Counted from the first letter of the stretch, positions 27,351 to 36,952 are shown. The stretch is 64,000 nt of DNA from Collinsella aerofaciens (GCF_902364355.1 NZ_CABJDK010000004.1:105208-169207); one strand, 5' to 3'. The notes: generated by a model from the letters alone, not told the origin. Numbers and translations are program-made.

Positions 27351-28159
27351 CGAGTATGTGGAGCAAATCCACAAGTTCGCACAGGTATGGGGCTGACGAG
27401 TCGGCCCTCGTCGTCCTCGCATGCTTGATTCTGACGCTCGACATCGTAGGAGCAGATGGTCACGAGGTCTTGCATACCGGTGGAAACAATAGGTGCATCC
27501 ACGCCCGGGGTCAAGCCCTGCAACAAAACATCAGCAGCGGAAAGCAAAATTTCCGGACGCATGGAGCCCTCGTTATCGGCATGGGTGTCGAGCATGAGCA
27601 CCAAATGGTCAGGGCGCTCCCCCGCCGTGAGCTCATAGCCCACGAGCGTGTGATCCAAATCCAAGCGCTTGCTCTTTTTGCCGCGCGCGTAGTCGATGCC
27701 ATGGTCCGCGCGCAACGTGTCGATCGCACGACGCACCTCGTCGGCGCTTACGGGCGCCTCGAGATCCAAGTGTAGATCGATGCGATACGACAGGCGCGTA
27801 AGCTGCGCCGTCAACGCCGGCGTGCGCACGTCGATGTACGCTGCCTCAATGGGTGCCAGATCGGCCGGAGACGCCGCAGCCAGACGCCCAAACGCCTCGT
27901 CGAGCGCCACGAACTCGGTCATAAACAGGTCATACCACTCGCAGGTCGACGACGTACCCACCGGTAGTGCCGAAGAGAAGCCCACGCGCATGTGCGGAGA
28001 GAAGCCCTGCGTGACGGCATAGGGAAGTCCCGCACGGCGCACGATGCGCTCAATGGTATGGATTACTTCGAGATGGCCCAGGTACTTAAGGCGATCGCGC
28101 TTGCCATAGCGAACACGAAGCCTAAAGAGCGTGGGGTTGTCAGTCAGGCGCTCACTCAT
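27347..28159 (-). CDS. TIGR03936-type radical-SAM-linked protein
   Basis: A 270-residue protein of the DUF2344/TIGR03936 family, whose function is unknown. The conserved N-terminal block RLRVRYGKRDRLKYLGHLEV and VTQGFSPHMRVGFSSALPVG are typical. No cysteine cluster or known catalytic motif is visible. The ATG overlaps the stop of the upstream TIGR03960-type radical SAM gene (ATGA), so the two are translationally coupled. The pair is fused or adjacent in many bacteria and often lies beside rplU-rpmA, as here. An RNA- or ribosome-related modification is a reasonable inference only. Confidence 0.88.
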   Translation of the reverse strand: MSERLTDNPTLFRLRVRYGKRDRLKYLGHLEVIHTIERIVRRAGLPYAVTQGFSPHMRVGFSSALPVGTSSTCEWYDLFMTEFVALDEAFGRLAAASPADLAPIEAAYIDVRTPALTAQLTRLSYRIDLHLDLEAPVSADEVRRAIDTLRADHGIDYARGKKSKRLDLDHTLVGYELTAGERPDHLVLMLDTHADNEGSMRPEILLSAADVLLQGLTPGVDAPIVSTGMQDLVTICSYDVERQNQACEDDEGRLVSPIPVRTCGFAPHTR

Positions 28160-30033
28160 GCGCGATCACCCATCAATACATTCTTGACGTGGAGCGTGGG
28201 GCAGATTCCGCAGCCGGTGCACGACGTGCGGGTGCAGTCGGGAGTCGTGAAACCCTCGAGCGAGCGACGGTACTCGCGCTCGAGGAAGCCGCGCGTGCAG
28301 CCGGGGCTCACATGCTCCCACGGCAGGCGCCAGTCCAACTCGTAGGGCAGGTGCACGAGCTCATTGAGGTCGATGCCGTTTTTGGCAGCAGCCTCCTTCC
28401 AGTTATCGAGCGAGAAATGCTCTACCCAGGCGTCAAAGCGAGAGCCCGCGCGCCAAGCATCGATGATGACGGGCGTCATGTCACGACCGGCGCGGGACAG
28501 CGCGGCCTCGATGAGCGAAGTCTCGGCATCGTGGTAATGCACGCGGACGGCACGGTTGCGAACGCTCGTGATAAGCAACTTCTGGCGACGCTTGACGTCG
28601 TCGTAGTCGAGCTGCGGGCACCACTGGAACGGCGTGGCAGCCTTGGGGATAAAGACCGAAACCGAGATGGACACCGAGATCGAGCCGCGACGAGCCTTGG
28701 GCACCACGGAACGACCAAGCTCCAGCACGTGATCGGCCAGATTGGCGATGGCCACGATGTCCTCGTCGCGCTCGCCGGGAAGGCCCATCATAAAGTAGAG
28801 CTTCATGCGGTTCCAACCGGCCTCGAAGGCCGCCTTGGCCGCACGGTCCAGGTCCTCCTCGGTCACGTTCTTGTTAATGATGTCGCGCATGCGCTGGCTG
28901 CCGGCCTCGGGCGCGAACGTCAGGCCGCCCTTCTTTTCGCCGGCGACCGACTCGGCCATATCCACGCCAAACGAATCCAAGCGCTGCGACGGAATAGACA
29001 CGCGAATACCCGTATCCTCCAGGCGACGGTTGAGCCTGCCGAGCACGTCACGAATGCAGGAGTGGTCGGTCGTGGAGAGCGAGGTCAGCGACACCTCGTC
29101 ATAGCCGGTCTTTTCCAGACCCTGAATCACCGACGAGACGATCTGGTCGGCCGAACGCTCGCGCACCGGGCGATACGTCATGCCGGCCTGGCAAAAACGA
29201 CAGCCGCGAGCGCAGCCACGCAGAATCTCGATAGACAGGCGGTCGTGAACCAGCTGCGCATAGGGCACGCACGACTGCGACAGCGGATTCGTGGCGCCGA
29301 AATCCTCGACGACGCGCTTGTAGACCACGGCCGGAGCATCCTTGCCCTCGCGCGGCACGGTGTAGCCATGCGGCGAGCAGGGCTCGTCGTGACGAATCTC
29401 ATAGAGCGACGGCACGTAGTTGCCGGCAATGGATGCAAGCTGCTCAACAATCTGCGCGCGCGGGACTCCTTCGTCGCGCAGGCGCCGATGCAGCTGGCAG
29501 GTCTCGAGCAGCGATTCCTCGCCCTCGCCGATGAGGATGGCATCGAAGAAGGCCGCGTACGGCTCGGGGTTGTACACCGAGGGGCCGCCGGCGATGATGA
29601 TGGGGTCGTCTTCACCTCGGTCGGCCGCTAACAGCGGAATGCCAGCGAGATCGAGTGCCTCGAGGAAGTTCGTCACCGCCATCTCGTGCGGCACATGCAG
29701 GCCGACGATATCAAACGAAGCGACGGGGGCAGCACCTTCGAGCGACAGCAGCGGAATGCCTGCCTCGCGCATAGCGTCACCCATATCGGGCCACGGCACA
29801 TAGCCACGCTCGCAGGAGATGCCCTCGGCCTGGTTAAGGATGTTGTAGAGGATGGCGATACCCTGGTTGGGCAGACCAACCTCGTACACATCCGGGTAGA
29901 TCAGGCAGCAACGGTAGTCGGCATCGGCCTTGGAAAGCGTGCCCCACTCGTGATCGATATAGCGACTCGGCTTCTCGACCTTGGCGAGCAGCGGCTCAAT
30001 TAAATGAAAGCAGTCTTGATACGGAACGCGCAA
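28156..30033 (-). CDS. TIGR03960-type B12-binding-domain radical SAM protein
   Basis: A 625-residue radical SAM protein of unknown substrate. The N-terminal third resembles a cobalamin-binding Rossmann domain (DYRCCLIYPDVYEVGLPNQG, GLHVPHEMAVTNFLEALDLA, PIIIAGGPSVYNPEPYA). The radical SAM 4Fe-4S motif is in LRGCARGCRFCQAG (CxxxCxxC). A second Cys group near the C-terminus (CTRTSCTGCGICPTL) may hold another cluster. The start is probably TTG at 30031-30033, with AGGGG seven bases upstream. A longer reading would overlap the upstream gene by 50 bases. Confidence 0.9.
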   Translation of the reverse strand: MRVPYQDCFHLIEPLLAKVEKPSRYIDHEWGTLSKADADYRCCLIYPDVYEVGLPNQGIAILYNILNQAEGISCERGYVPWPDMGDAMREAGIPLLSLEGAAPVASFDIVGLHVPHEMAVTNFLEALDLAGIPLLAADRGEDDPIIIAGGPSVYNPEPYAAFFDAILIGEGEESLLETCQLHRRLRDEGVPRAQIVEQLASIAGNYVPSLYEIRHDEPCSPHGYTVPREGKDAPAVVYKRVVEDFGATNPLSQSCVPYAQLVHDRLSIEILRGCARGCRFCQAGMTYRPVRERSADQIVSSVIQGLEKTGYDEVSLTSLSTTDHSCIRDVLGRLNRRLEDTGIRVSIPSQRLDSFGVDMAESVAGEKKGGLTFAPEAGSQRMRDIINKNVTEEDLDRAAKAAFEAGWNRMKLYFMMGLPGERDEDIVAIANLADHVLELGRSVVPKARRGSISVSISVSVFIPKAATPFQWCPQLDYDDVKRRQKLLITSVRNRAVRVHYHDAETSLIEAALSRAGRDMTPVIIDAWRAGSRFDAWVEHFSLDNWKEAAAKNGIDLNELVHLPYELDWRLPWEHVSPGCTRGFLEREYRRSLEGFTTPDCTRTSCTGCGICPTLHVKNVLMGDRA

Positions 30034-30043
30034 CGGAAAACCC

Positions 30044-30973
30044 CTAAGCAGTGAGATCGGATGCGTCTTGGTAGGACGCCATAGGACGGGTAGCACCCGC
30101 GACCGTGGTCACCAGATCGCGAACGCGGGAGAACGTGGCAGTGACCACCTCGTTGGCACGGCTGTAGTCGACATCGCGCTCGTAGAGCGAAACGAGCGCA
30201 CGGCCCATGCCATAGGTGCCCGCGGCAGCAGTGAGCGCCTTGACGGCAAACCCAATATGCGGCGTCTGCTTGACGAGCGCGCGGGTGACCGCGCGGATCA
30301 CAAGACCGCCGGCAAGCACGCCCGCGACCTCGTAGCCGCGCTCAGGCTTAATGCCGCGTCCAAAGACGGCAGCGAGCTCAAAGAGCATGCCCACCTGCGC
30401 CAGCGCCATAACGGGATAATCGGCGCCCGGCAAAAACACCAGCGCACCGGTCGCCATATTGGTGAGCGCGCACGAGGTGATGATACGATTAGCTGCCGCG
30501 ATGCGCATAAAGGCAAAATTCGCCGCAAAAGCCGTTTCCTTGTCGGTGCGATCGAGAATCCAGCGGGCAAGCGTCTCGAGCAGATACGTCTTATCGGTTG
30601 CCGCCACCACGCCGAGCATGGGCGTGGATTCCTCGATAAACGGCACCTCCACAGCAGACTCGGCAAGCACGCACACGGGGGCGCCGGCGATCACGAGCTC
30701 CTGCACGGCACTCTCCAAGCGGTCGGAGCCGCACGAGAGCACCAGCACCACATCGGTATCGGTCTTTGGAGCAATTCGCTCCTCCCCCAGACGCTCGACG
30801 CGCACAATGCCCGAGGTCGTCTGCGGCACAAAGGCGTCACGCACCGTCTCGGCCAGAAAGCGCGAGGCGGACGAATCCAAATAGACCGAGACGCGCACCG
30901 GCGTATCGGAATCCTTCTTAACGGACGCGCCCATCTTAAAAGCGCGGGTCAGCTTATCTACGGGAATTTTCAT
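30044..30973 (-). CDS. Conserved membrane-associated protein, function unknown
   Basis: I do not recognise this 309-residue protein with certainty. Residues 1-130 look like a soluble nucleotide-binding-like fold without a P-loop (DTDVVLVLSCGSDRL, GAPVCVLAESAVEVP). The second half is hydrophobic and Ala/Gly-rich (LTNMATGALVFLPGADYPVM, GYEVAGVLAGGLVIRAVTRA) and resembles DUF697/YcjF-like domains. The ATG follows GGAGGGG. It lies 18 bases after rodA and ten bases before the radical SAM pair, so it is probably cotranscribed with the elongation genes. Confidence 0.6.
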   Translation of the reverse strand: MKIPVDKLTRAFKMGASVKKDSDTPVRVSVYLDSSASRFLAETVRDAFVPQTTSGIVRVERLGEERIAPKTDTDVVLVLSCGSDRLESAVQELVIAGAPVCVLAESAVEVPFIEESTPMLGVVAATDKTYLLETLARWILDRTDKETAFAANFAFMRIAAANRIITSCALTNMATGALVFLPGADYPVMALAQVGMLFELAAVFGRGIKPERGYEVAGVLAGGLVIRAVTRALVKQTPHIGFAVKALTAAAGTYGMGRALVSLYERDVDYSRANEVVTATFSRVRDLVTTVAGATRPMASYQDASDLTA

Positions 30974-30991
30974 AGCAAACCCCTCCAGCGG

Positions 30992-32218
30992 TTACGCGGC
31001 GCCCGAACGATGCCGCCATATGGATTGTACGATACCCACCGTCAGCAGCTGAATCATCATCGAAGACGAACCGAAGCTAATAAACGGTAGCGGAATACCG
31101 GTAATCGGCATCATGCCAATGCACATGCCGATGTTTTCGAAGGTCTGGAACGCCCACATGCCAACGATGCCCACACACGATAGGCGCAAGAACAGCGACT
31201 CACACTTAAAGGCGACGCGAATCGTCGAAAAGATCAGCAGCACGTAGAGGCACAGGAGCAAAAAGGAACCGCAAAAGCCAAAGGTCTCGGATAGGAAGGC
31301 GAAGACAAAGTCGGTGTGGAACTCAGGAAGAAAGCCGCCGGCCGACTGCGTCGCATGGCCCAAACCCTTACCAAAGAAGCCGCCCGAGCCAACGGCGATA
31401 AGCGACTGCTGCAGGTTGTAGGCATCGTCCGAATCGGCATTATCGGGGTCGATAAAGACCGTCAGGCGGTTCATCTGATACTGCTTGATGAGCACATCGT
31501 GGCCGAGCAACGAATCAAAGACCGAATCGAGCGCCAGGACGAGGGCCACCAGGCCCACAAGCAGGGCCAGGGTCGACAGCACCCATTCGCGGCGCGCACC
31601 GCTCATGCAGATGACGATGGCGCCCGAGACCAGCACGACCAGGCCCGAGCCCAGGTCGCCCATGGCAACGACGGCCAAAAACGGGATGGACAGCATGCCG
31701 CAGAGCTTGACGTAGTCGCGAACGGTATCGATGCGGCCGTTATACTGCGAGCCAAGCGTGGCGATAAAGAAGATGGTGATGAGCTTGGCAAGCTCGACCG
31801 GCTGGAATGTCAAGCCGATACCGGGAATCTTGATCCAGCCTGTCATGCCCAGACCGCCCGTATAGGACAGACCCGGAATCTTGGGCGAGAAGATCACGAT
31901 CAGGTCGATGACGAGCAACGCCGTCGAAAAATTGGAAATACCGCGCAGATCGGTACGCCAGACGAGCACCGCAAGCACCGCGCCAATGCCAATGCCCAGC
32001 AGGTGGCGCGAGAATGAGGCGTCGGCCTTAAACTGTGACGCCGACCAAATAATGATGGCGCCATAGGCAACGAGCGCGACGGTAGCCAGCAGCACACCGA
32101 TATGCACCTTTTGGCGAAACGTACCGCGCGAGGCCGAAAGTTGCTTGTTGACGCGGTCCAGGCTGCTGCGAGAGCCGGTCTTGGTTGAACGGAACAGATC
32201 CGCAGGAGAAAAATCCAT
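30992..32218 (-). CDS. rodA: Peptidoglycan glycosyltransferase RodA (SEDS)
   Basis: RodA polymerises lipid II during side-wall growth with PBP2. The 408 residues contain about ten hydrophobic segments, the SEDS motifs GWIKIPGIGLTFQPVELAKL, SGGFFGKGLGHATQSAG, FHTDFVFAFLSETFGF and the C-terminal PITGIPLPFISFGSSSM. A basic N-terminal cytoplasmic tail of about 40 residues precedes the first membrane span. The ATG has GGAGG upstream. It follows mrdA by nine bases. Confidence 0.96.
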   Translation of the reverse strand: MDFSPADLFRSTKTGSRSSLDRVNKQLSASRGTFRQKVHIGVLLATVALVAYGAIIIWSASQFKADASFSRHLLGIGIGAVLAVLVWRTDLRGISNFSTALLVIDLIVIFSPKIPGLSYTGGLGMTGWIKIPGIGLTFQPVELAKLITIFFIATLGSQYNGRIDTVRDYVKLCGMLSIPFLAVVAMGDLGSGLVVLVSGAIVICMSGARREWVLSTLALLVGLVALVLALDSVFDSLLGHDVLIKQYQMNRLTVFIDPDNADSDDAYNLQQSLIAVGSGGFFGKGLGHATQSAGGFLPEFHTDFVFAFLSETFGFCGSFLLLCLYVLLIFSTIRVAFKCESLFLRLSCVGIVGMWAFQTFENIGMCIGMMPITGIPLPFISFGSSSMMIQLLTVGIVQSIWRHRSGAA

Positions 32219-32227
32219 CGCAACCTC

Positions 32228-34297
32228 CTATCGAACCGAAGAATCGCCCGAGGCCGAAGAGGTATCGGGCTCGTCATAAATCACGCCGAGCACGTCGCGC
32301 ACGACATGCATCGCGGTATCCGAACCACCGCCGCCCTGCTCCAGGACAGTAGCGATGACATACTTGGGATCATCGGCCGGTGCATAGGCGCAGAACCACG
32401 CGTATTCGTCCTCGCCGCTTTTCTCGCCCGTGCCCGACTTGCCGTACACCTGCGGCGTCAGGGTGCCAAAGTGAGCCGCCAGGGACGTCGATGCCGTGTA
32501 AATCACGTCGTGCATGCCGTTGCGAACAAGAGTCAAATCCGAATCGCTGTTGATCTTGGCCTCCAGGCGCTTCTTCTTGCCCTTGCCGTTGTACTTATAG
32601 GCATCGCCGTCGCCATCGCGCGACACGGCAGACAAAAACACGTGAGGCACGTACTGTTTGCCGCCGTTGGCAAGACCCATATAGGCGCACGCCATCTGCA
32701 GGGGCGTCACCAGGATGTCGCCTTGGCCGATGGCAATGTTGGTCATATCGCCGGCATTCCACTTGCGGTCCTCGGCAGAGGCGTCGGTAAAGTACGACTC
32801 TTTCCACTCGGCATCGGGAATACGGCCCGCGCCCTCACTCGGCAGATCGATACCGCAGGTCTTGCCTAGGCCCCAGCGACGAAAGACCTCCTGCAGGCCC
32901 TCGGAATGTTGCTCGTCATAAAAGAAGGCCTTGCCCATGTCGTAGAAGACGGGGTCGCACGAGTTGGCGATACCCGACTGCAGCGTCATGGTGCCGTGGC
33001 CAGACGTCAGCCAGCAGCGCTTGCCCCAAGCCTTGCCCAGGCCCGTCCAATAGCCCGTGCAGTTGGTTGTCTGCGTTGAAGTGTAGGTTCCAAACTCAAG
33101 ACCGGCCAGTGCCGAGAGCGGCTTGATGGTCGAGGCCGACATGTACTGTCCGCTAATGGCGCGGTTGAGCAGCGGGTGCGAACCCTTGTCATCATTGAGC
33201 TCGGTCCACACGTCATTTGAGACGCCGCCGATAAAGACGGACGGATCGAACTTGGGCTCGCTCGCCATGCCCAGGATCTCGCCATTGTTGGGATCGAGAC
33301 ACACCACAGCGCCGTTGCCGGCATTGCTGTAGCCAGTGGTCTTGGCAAGCTCGATGGCGCTCGCCAGCGCCGTCTCACAGGCCTGTTGGATCTTAAGATC
33401 GAGCGTGAGCTTAATGTCGGAGCCGGCCTTGGCGGGCACGGCGCCGGCCTGACCGGTCACATTGCCCGAGGCATCGACCTTGACGGTCTGCTCGCCACGA
33501 ATACCCTGCAGCAGGTTTTCGTAGTAGCTCTCAACACCCGCCTGGCCCACGATATCGCCCGACTGGTACGTAATCCGGCCAGCAGAAGCATCATCATCAC
33601 CAGAGGTTTTCTTATTCTGGGCCTCGAGCTGCTCGGAGGTAATGGTGCCGGTATAGCCCAAGATATGGCATGCCGTCTCGCCATATGGATACTGGCGCTC
33701 GGTACGCTCGGCAATCTTGACGCCCGGGAACTCGCCGGCGTGCTCCTGAATATAGGCAACCGTGGAGCGACGGACGTCCGTCGCGATGGTATGCAGGCTC
33801 TGAGCGCCCTCGGAATTGTCCTGAATATTGCGCAGCACCGCCACGTAGGGCATACCGAGCACGTTGGCAAGATGGCGAACCAGAACCTCATCCTCGGCAA
33901 GGTCGCGGTAGGCCACGACAGCAAGTGAGGGACGGTTCTGGACAAGCGCCACGCCATTGCGGTCGAGGATGCGGCCGCGCACAGCGGGTGTGGTAACGGT
34001 GCGCGTCTGATTGCTATTAGCCTGCTTTTCGTAATAGTCCGACGAGACCATCTGCATGCCCCACAGCTTGACGGCAAGCGCCGCGAACATCGCGCCCACA
34101 CCCGTGGTGAGGATGGAGAAGCGGCCCTTAAAGGCGGTCGCCGCGGTATTGCCCTCGCCCTCGGTGGCGCGCGGGGCCGTCCCATGCTGCGTATCGTAGG
34201 TAAAACGAGAATCGCCGCGACGCATGATGACCAGTGCGACCACGATGGCCACAACCAGCACGATACCGGCGATAATAACCGTCATCTGGGAAGACAT
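32228..34297 (-). CDS. mrdA: Penicillin-binding protein 2 (class B transpeptidase)
   Basis: PBP2 cross-links new peptidoglycan in the elongasome. The 689-residue protein has two hydrophobic N-terminal segments rather than one (MTVIIAGIVLVVAIVVALVI and a second near residue 65). A pedestal with TPAVRGRILDRNGVALVQNR follows, then the transpeptidase domain. Motifs are SxxK in SASTIKPLSAL (near residue 390), SxD in ANSCDPVFYDMG (near 446) and KSGT in YGKSGTGEKSG (near 620). The tail is Ser/Asp-rich. The extra N-terminal span is unusual for PBP2. GGAGG lies seven bases before the ATG. Confidence 0.96.
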   Translation of the reverse strand: MSSQMTVIIAGIVLVVAIVVALVIMRRGDSRFTYDTQHGTAPRATEGEGNTAATAFKGRFSILTTGVGAMFAALAVKLWGMQMVSSDYYEKQANSNQTRTVTTPAVRGRILDRNGVALVQNRPSLAVVAYRDLAEDEVLVRHLANVLGMPYVAVLRNIQDNSEGAQSLHTIATDVRRSTVAYIQEHAGEFPGVKIAERTERQYPYGETACHILGYTGTITSEQLEAQNKKTSGDDDASAGRITYQSGDIVGQAGVESYYENLLQGIRGEQTVKVDASGNVTGQAGAVPAKAGSDIKLTLDLKIQQACETALASAIELAKTTGYSNAGNGAVVCLDPNNGEILGMASEPKFDPSVFIGGVSNDVWTELNDDKGSHPLLNRAISGQYMSASTIKPLSALAGLEFGTYTSTQTTNCTGYWTGLGKAWGKRCWLTSGHGTMTLQSGIANSCDPVFYDMGKAFFYDEQHSEGLQEVFRRWGLGKTCGIDLPSEGAGRIPDAEWKESYFTDASAEDRKWNAGDMTNIAIGQGDILVTPLQMACAYMGLANGGKQYVPHVFLSAVSRDGDGDAYKYNGKGKKKRLEAKINSDSDLTLVRNGMHDVIYTASTSLAAHFGTLTPQVYGKSGTGEKSGEDEYAWFCAYAPADDPKYVIATVLEQGGGGSDTAMHVVRDVLGVIYDEPDTSSASGDSSVR

Positions 34298-34310
34298 CTA
34301 CGAGCCTCCC

Positions 34311-34877
34311 CTATTTGAGCTTACGGGTCTTGGGCTTAAAGCGCATGCCCGTCTGGCGTCCGCCACGTGCGGAGAATCCATAACCGGACTGCGGCACGAC
34401 GCCGGACATCAAAAACGGAATGGCAACCAGACCCGTCAGGATCGAAGACGGCAGCGCATGGCCGAAGATCGCCACGACAAAGCTCGTCTCCAAACCCATA
34501 AACAGCAAGATGATGCTGTAGATCACATTAATGACGAACGCGAAGGCGCCCACCGTGATGCCGCGCGCACTCGGGGCACCGCCCGTCTGACCGGCAGCGC
34601 TATGCACCAGGGCAAAAGAACCCACGGTCAGCAGGAGCGACATAACGCCCACCGGCACGGCAGCGGAAAGGTCATAGAACAAGCCGCTGCAAAAACCGCA
34701 CACGACGGCACGGGTCGGGTCGCCCGAGAACACGCTTAGGCACACCAGGATAATCATAAAGTTGACGCGACCGCCCGCAATGGAGATCTGCGGTGCCAGG
34801 CCTGCCTGCAGCAGCACGCACACAATGGCGGCGATTACAAACGTGCGGGAGCTCATCCCCTGCTCGTGTAGGTCCAT
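34311..34877 (-). CDS. mreD: Rod shape-determining protein MreD
   Basis: MreD is a small polytopic component of the elongasome. The 188 residues have five or six hydrophobic segments and the weakly conserved GDPTRAVVCGFCSGLFYDLS. The C-terminus is Arg/Lys-rich. The ATG at 34875-34877 is preferred, as GGGGG lies seven bases upstream; an ATG two codons earlier is too close to it. Position between mreC and mrdA confirms the call, since the sequence alone is only moderately distinctive. Confidence 0.9.
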   Translation of the reverse strand: MDLHEQGMSSRTFVIAAIVCVLLQAGLAPQISIAGGRVNFMIILVCLSVFSGDPTRAVVCGFCSGLFYDLSAAVPVGVMSLLLTVGSFALVHSAAGQTGGAPSARGITVGAFAFVINVIYSIILLFMGLETSFVVAIFGHALPSSILTGLVAIPFLMSGVVPQSGYGFSARGGRQTGMRFKPKTRKLK

Positions 34878-34888
34878 GGACATGCCCC

Positions 34889-35887
34889 CTATTCGCTCGA
34901 GCCGGAATCGGTCGTCTCGGACGTGTCGGAACTGTCATCCGGGCTCTCGTCCTTCGTCTTGGTCGCAGCATCGCGCGACGTTCCCTGCGGCGTGCTGTTG
35001 GCCGTGTTCACGTCCTCATCCGAGGCCGACTGTTCGTCGGTCAGCGAGGTAATGACCAGCACTTCCTCGTTGTTCTCGGCCGTCGTCTGGGCGCGCACCA
35101 CAATGGTGTAGTACACGTCGTTAGCCGATTTCTCAACAGACGAGACGGTGCCGAGCGGTAGACCCTTGGGGAACACACCGCCAATGCCCGAGGTCACGAT
35201 GATGTCGCCAACCTTAACGTCGGAATCGACGCTCACGTACTCAAGACGCAGCGTGCCGTCAGCCTGACCCTGCAGCATGCCCTGGGCGCGCGTGTCCTGC
35301 ACCATAGCGGACACGCCCGAGTTCTCATCGCCAATCAGGCGCACGGTGGACGTCTTGGCCGAGACCTCGATAATCTGGCCTATGACACCGGCAGAACTCG
35401 TCACAGGCATGTTGATGGTAAGACCGTCGGCAGAACCCTTATCGATGGTGACGGTCGAGGTCCAGGCATCGCCCGAAGCGCCGACGATACGAGCTGCGGT
35501 TGATTTGAGGTTGTAGGTCGACTGCAGGCCGACCAGCCCCTCCAGTCGCTCGGCGGTCTTTTGAGCCTCGGAGAGCTCGGCAACCTTAGAGGTCAGTTCC
35601 TCGTTTTGCTTCTTAAGCTCGTCAAGCGTGTCCTGCGACGCCGTAAGGTTAGAGAACACGTTTCCGATCGCATTGAAGGGAGCCGCCACAGCCGAGCCCA
35701 CAAAGCGCACCGGCGAGGTAATCGTCGTCACGCCCGAGCGCACGGCATGAATCGGTCCTGCCTCGCCCTCCCGAATGTAAAACGTGAGCAGCAACACCGA
35801 AATCAGGCTGAAAACAATCAACGGGCGCATACCCGTTGATTGTCGCTTGGTATTCAGATTTGTGGAGAAACCCGAAGATCGTGCCAA
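34889..35887 (-). CDS. mreC: Rod shape-determining protein MreC
   Basis: MreC links MreB to PBP2 outside the membrane. The 332 residues show an N-terminal cytoplasmic tail, one transmembrane span (IVFSLISVLLLTFYI), a coiled coil near residues 85-115 (TLDELKKQNEELTSKVAEL), and the beta-barrel domain (ARIVGASGDAWTSTVTIDKG, VGDIIVTSGIGGVFPKGLPLG). A 60-residue Ser/Asp/Thr-rich tail is added. The start is TTG with AAGGTGG seven bases upstream. Confidence 0.95.
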   Translation of the reverse strand: MARSSGFSTNLNTKRQSTGMRPLIVFSLISVLLLTFYIREGEAGPIHAVRSGVTTITSPVRFVGSAVAAPFNAIGNVFSNLTASQDTLDELKKQNEELTSKVAELSEAQKTAERLEGLVGLQSTYNLKSTAARIVGASGDAWTSTVTIDKGSADGLTINMPVTSSAGVIGQIIEVSAKTSTVRLIGDENSGVSAMVQDTRAQGMLQGQADGTLRLEYVSVDSDVKVGDIIVTSGIGGVFPKGLPLGTVSSVEKSANDVYYTIVVRAQTTAENNEEVLVITSLTDEQSASDEDVNTANSTPQGTSRDAATKTKDESPDDSSDTSETTDSGSSE

Positions 35888-35908
35888 ATGGAATCCACCT
35901 TTTGGAAA

Positions 35909-36952
35909 TTAAGCATTGGTCTGGACGAAGCCGCCATCAAACGCATTGGCCTCGAGCACGCGGGCACAGCCGTTAACGACGTTATCGAGCGCCGTGGGGC
36001 TGACGTTGACCGAAACACCGGTCTCATCGCGCAGGCGCACGTCGAGACCGCGCAGCAGCGCGCCGCCACCGGTCAGCAAAATGCCGTAGTACATAAGGTC
36101 CGAGGCAAGATCGGGAGGCGTAGCGTCGAGTGCGTCCTTGACGGCCTTGGCCATCTCGTCGAGCGGCTTGTTGAGCGCGCGACGAATCTCCTCGCTCTCG
36201 ATGCGCACGGTCTTGGGCAGACCGGTGATCACGTCGCGGCCGTTGACCTCAACGTCGAGCTCGTCCTTGAGCGGCACGGCGGAACCGACCTTGATCTTGA
36301 TGTCCTCTGCCGTACGCTCGCCGATGGCCAGGTTGTAGGCATCACGAACGTGCGTGAGGATGGCCTGATCGAACTCGTCGCCGGCAATACGAATGGACTG
36401 CGAGACGACGATGCCGCCCATAGCGATAACGGCGACCTCGGTGGTACCGCCGCCGATGTCGATGACCATGGAGCCGGTGGGTTCCTCGACGGGCAGGTCG
36501 GCGCCGATAGCGGCTGCCATAGGCTCTTCGATCAGATAGGCCTGGCGGGCCCCGGCCTGGATCGTGGCCTCAAAGACAGCGCGCTTCTCAACCGACGTGA
36601 CACCGGAGGGAACGCAGACGACAACACGCGGACGCGGAGTCCACGGATAGCGCTTCTCGGACGCCTTATCGATAAAGTAGCGAAGCATGGCCTCGGTAAC
36701 ATCGAAGTCGGCGATGACGCCGTCCTTCAGGGGACGAACGGCCACGATGTTGCCGGGCGTACGGCCGAGCATGCGCTTTGCTTCGATACCGACCGCCAAG
36801 ATGCGCTCGTCGTTCTTGTCGATGGCGACAACAGAGGGCTCGCGAATGACGATGCCCTTGCCGCGCACGGAGACAAGCGTATTTGCGGTGCCGAGGTCGA
36901 TGGCAAGATCGCCCGCATAGCTACCGAAGAACATATCCATCAAAGAAAACAA
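35909..36952 (-). CDS. mreB: Actin-like rod shape protein MreB
   Basis: MreB filaments guide side-wall synthesis. The 347-residue actin fold shows phosphate 1 GDLAIDLGTANTLV, RPLKDGVIADFDV, phosphate 2 GSMVIDIGGGTTEVAVIAMG, and YYGILLTGGGALLRGLD. The N-terminus MFSLMDMFFGS is amphipathic, consistent with membrane binding. The start is TTG with AGGAG five bases upstream; an in-frame ATG four codons later is too far from any SD. It is the first gene of the mreB-mreC-mreD-mrdA-rodA run. Confidence 0.98.
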   Translation of the reverse strand: MFSLMDMFFGSYAGDLAIDLGTANTLVSVRGKGIVIREPSVVAIDKNDERILAVGIEAKRMLGRTPGNIVAVRPLKDGVIADFDVTEAMLRYFIDKASEKRYPWTPRPRVVVCVPSGVTSVEKRAVFEATIQAGARQAYLIEEPMAAAIGADLPVEEPTGSMVIDIGGGTTEVAVIAMGGIVVSQSIRIAGDEFDQAILTHVRDAYNLAIGERTAEDIKIKVGSAVPLKDELDVEVNGRDVITGLPKTVRIESEEIRRALNKPLDEMAKAVKDALDATPPDLASDLMYYGILLTGGGALLRGLDVRLRDETGVSVNVSPTALDNVVNGCARVLEANAFDGGFVQTNA

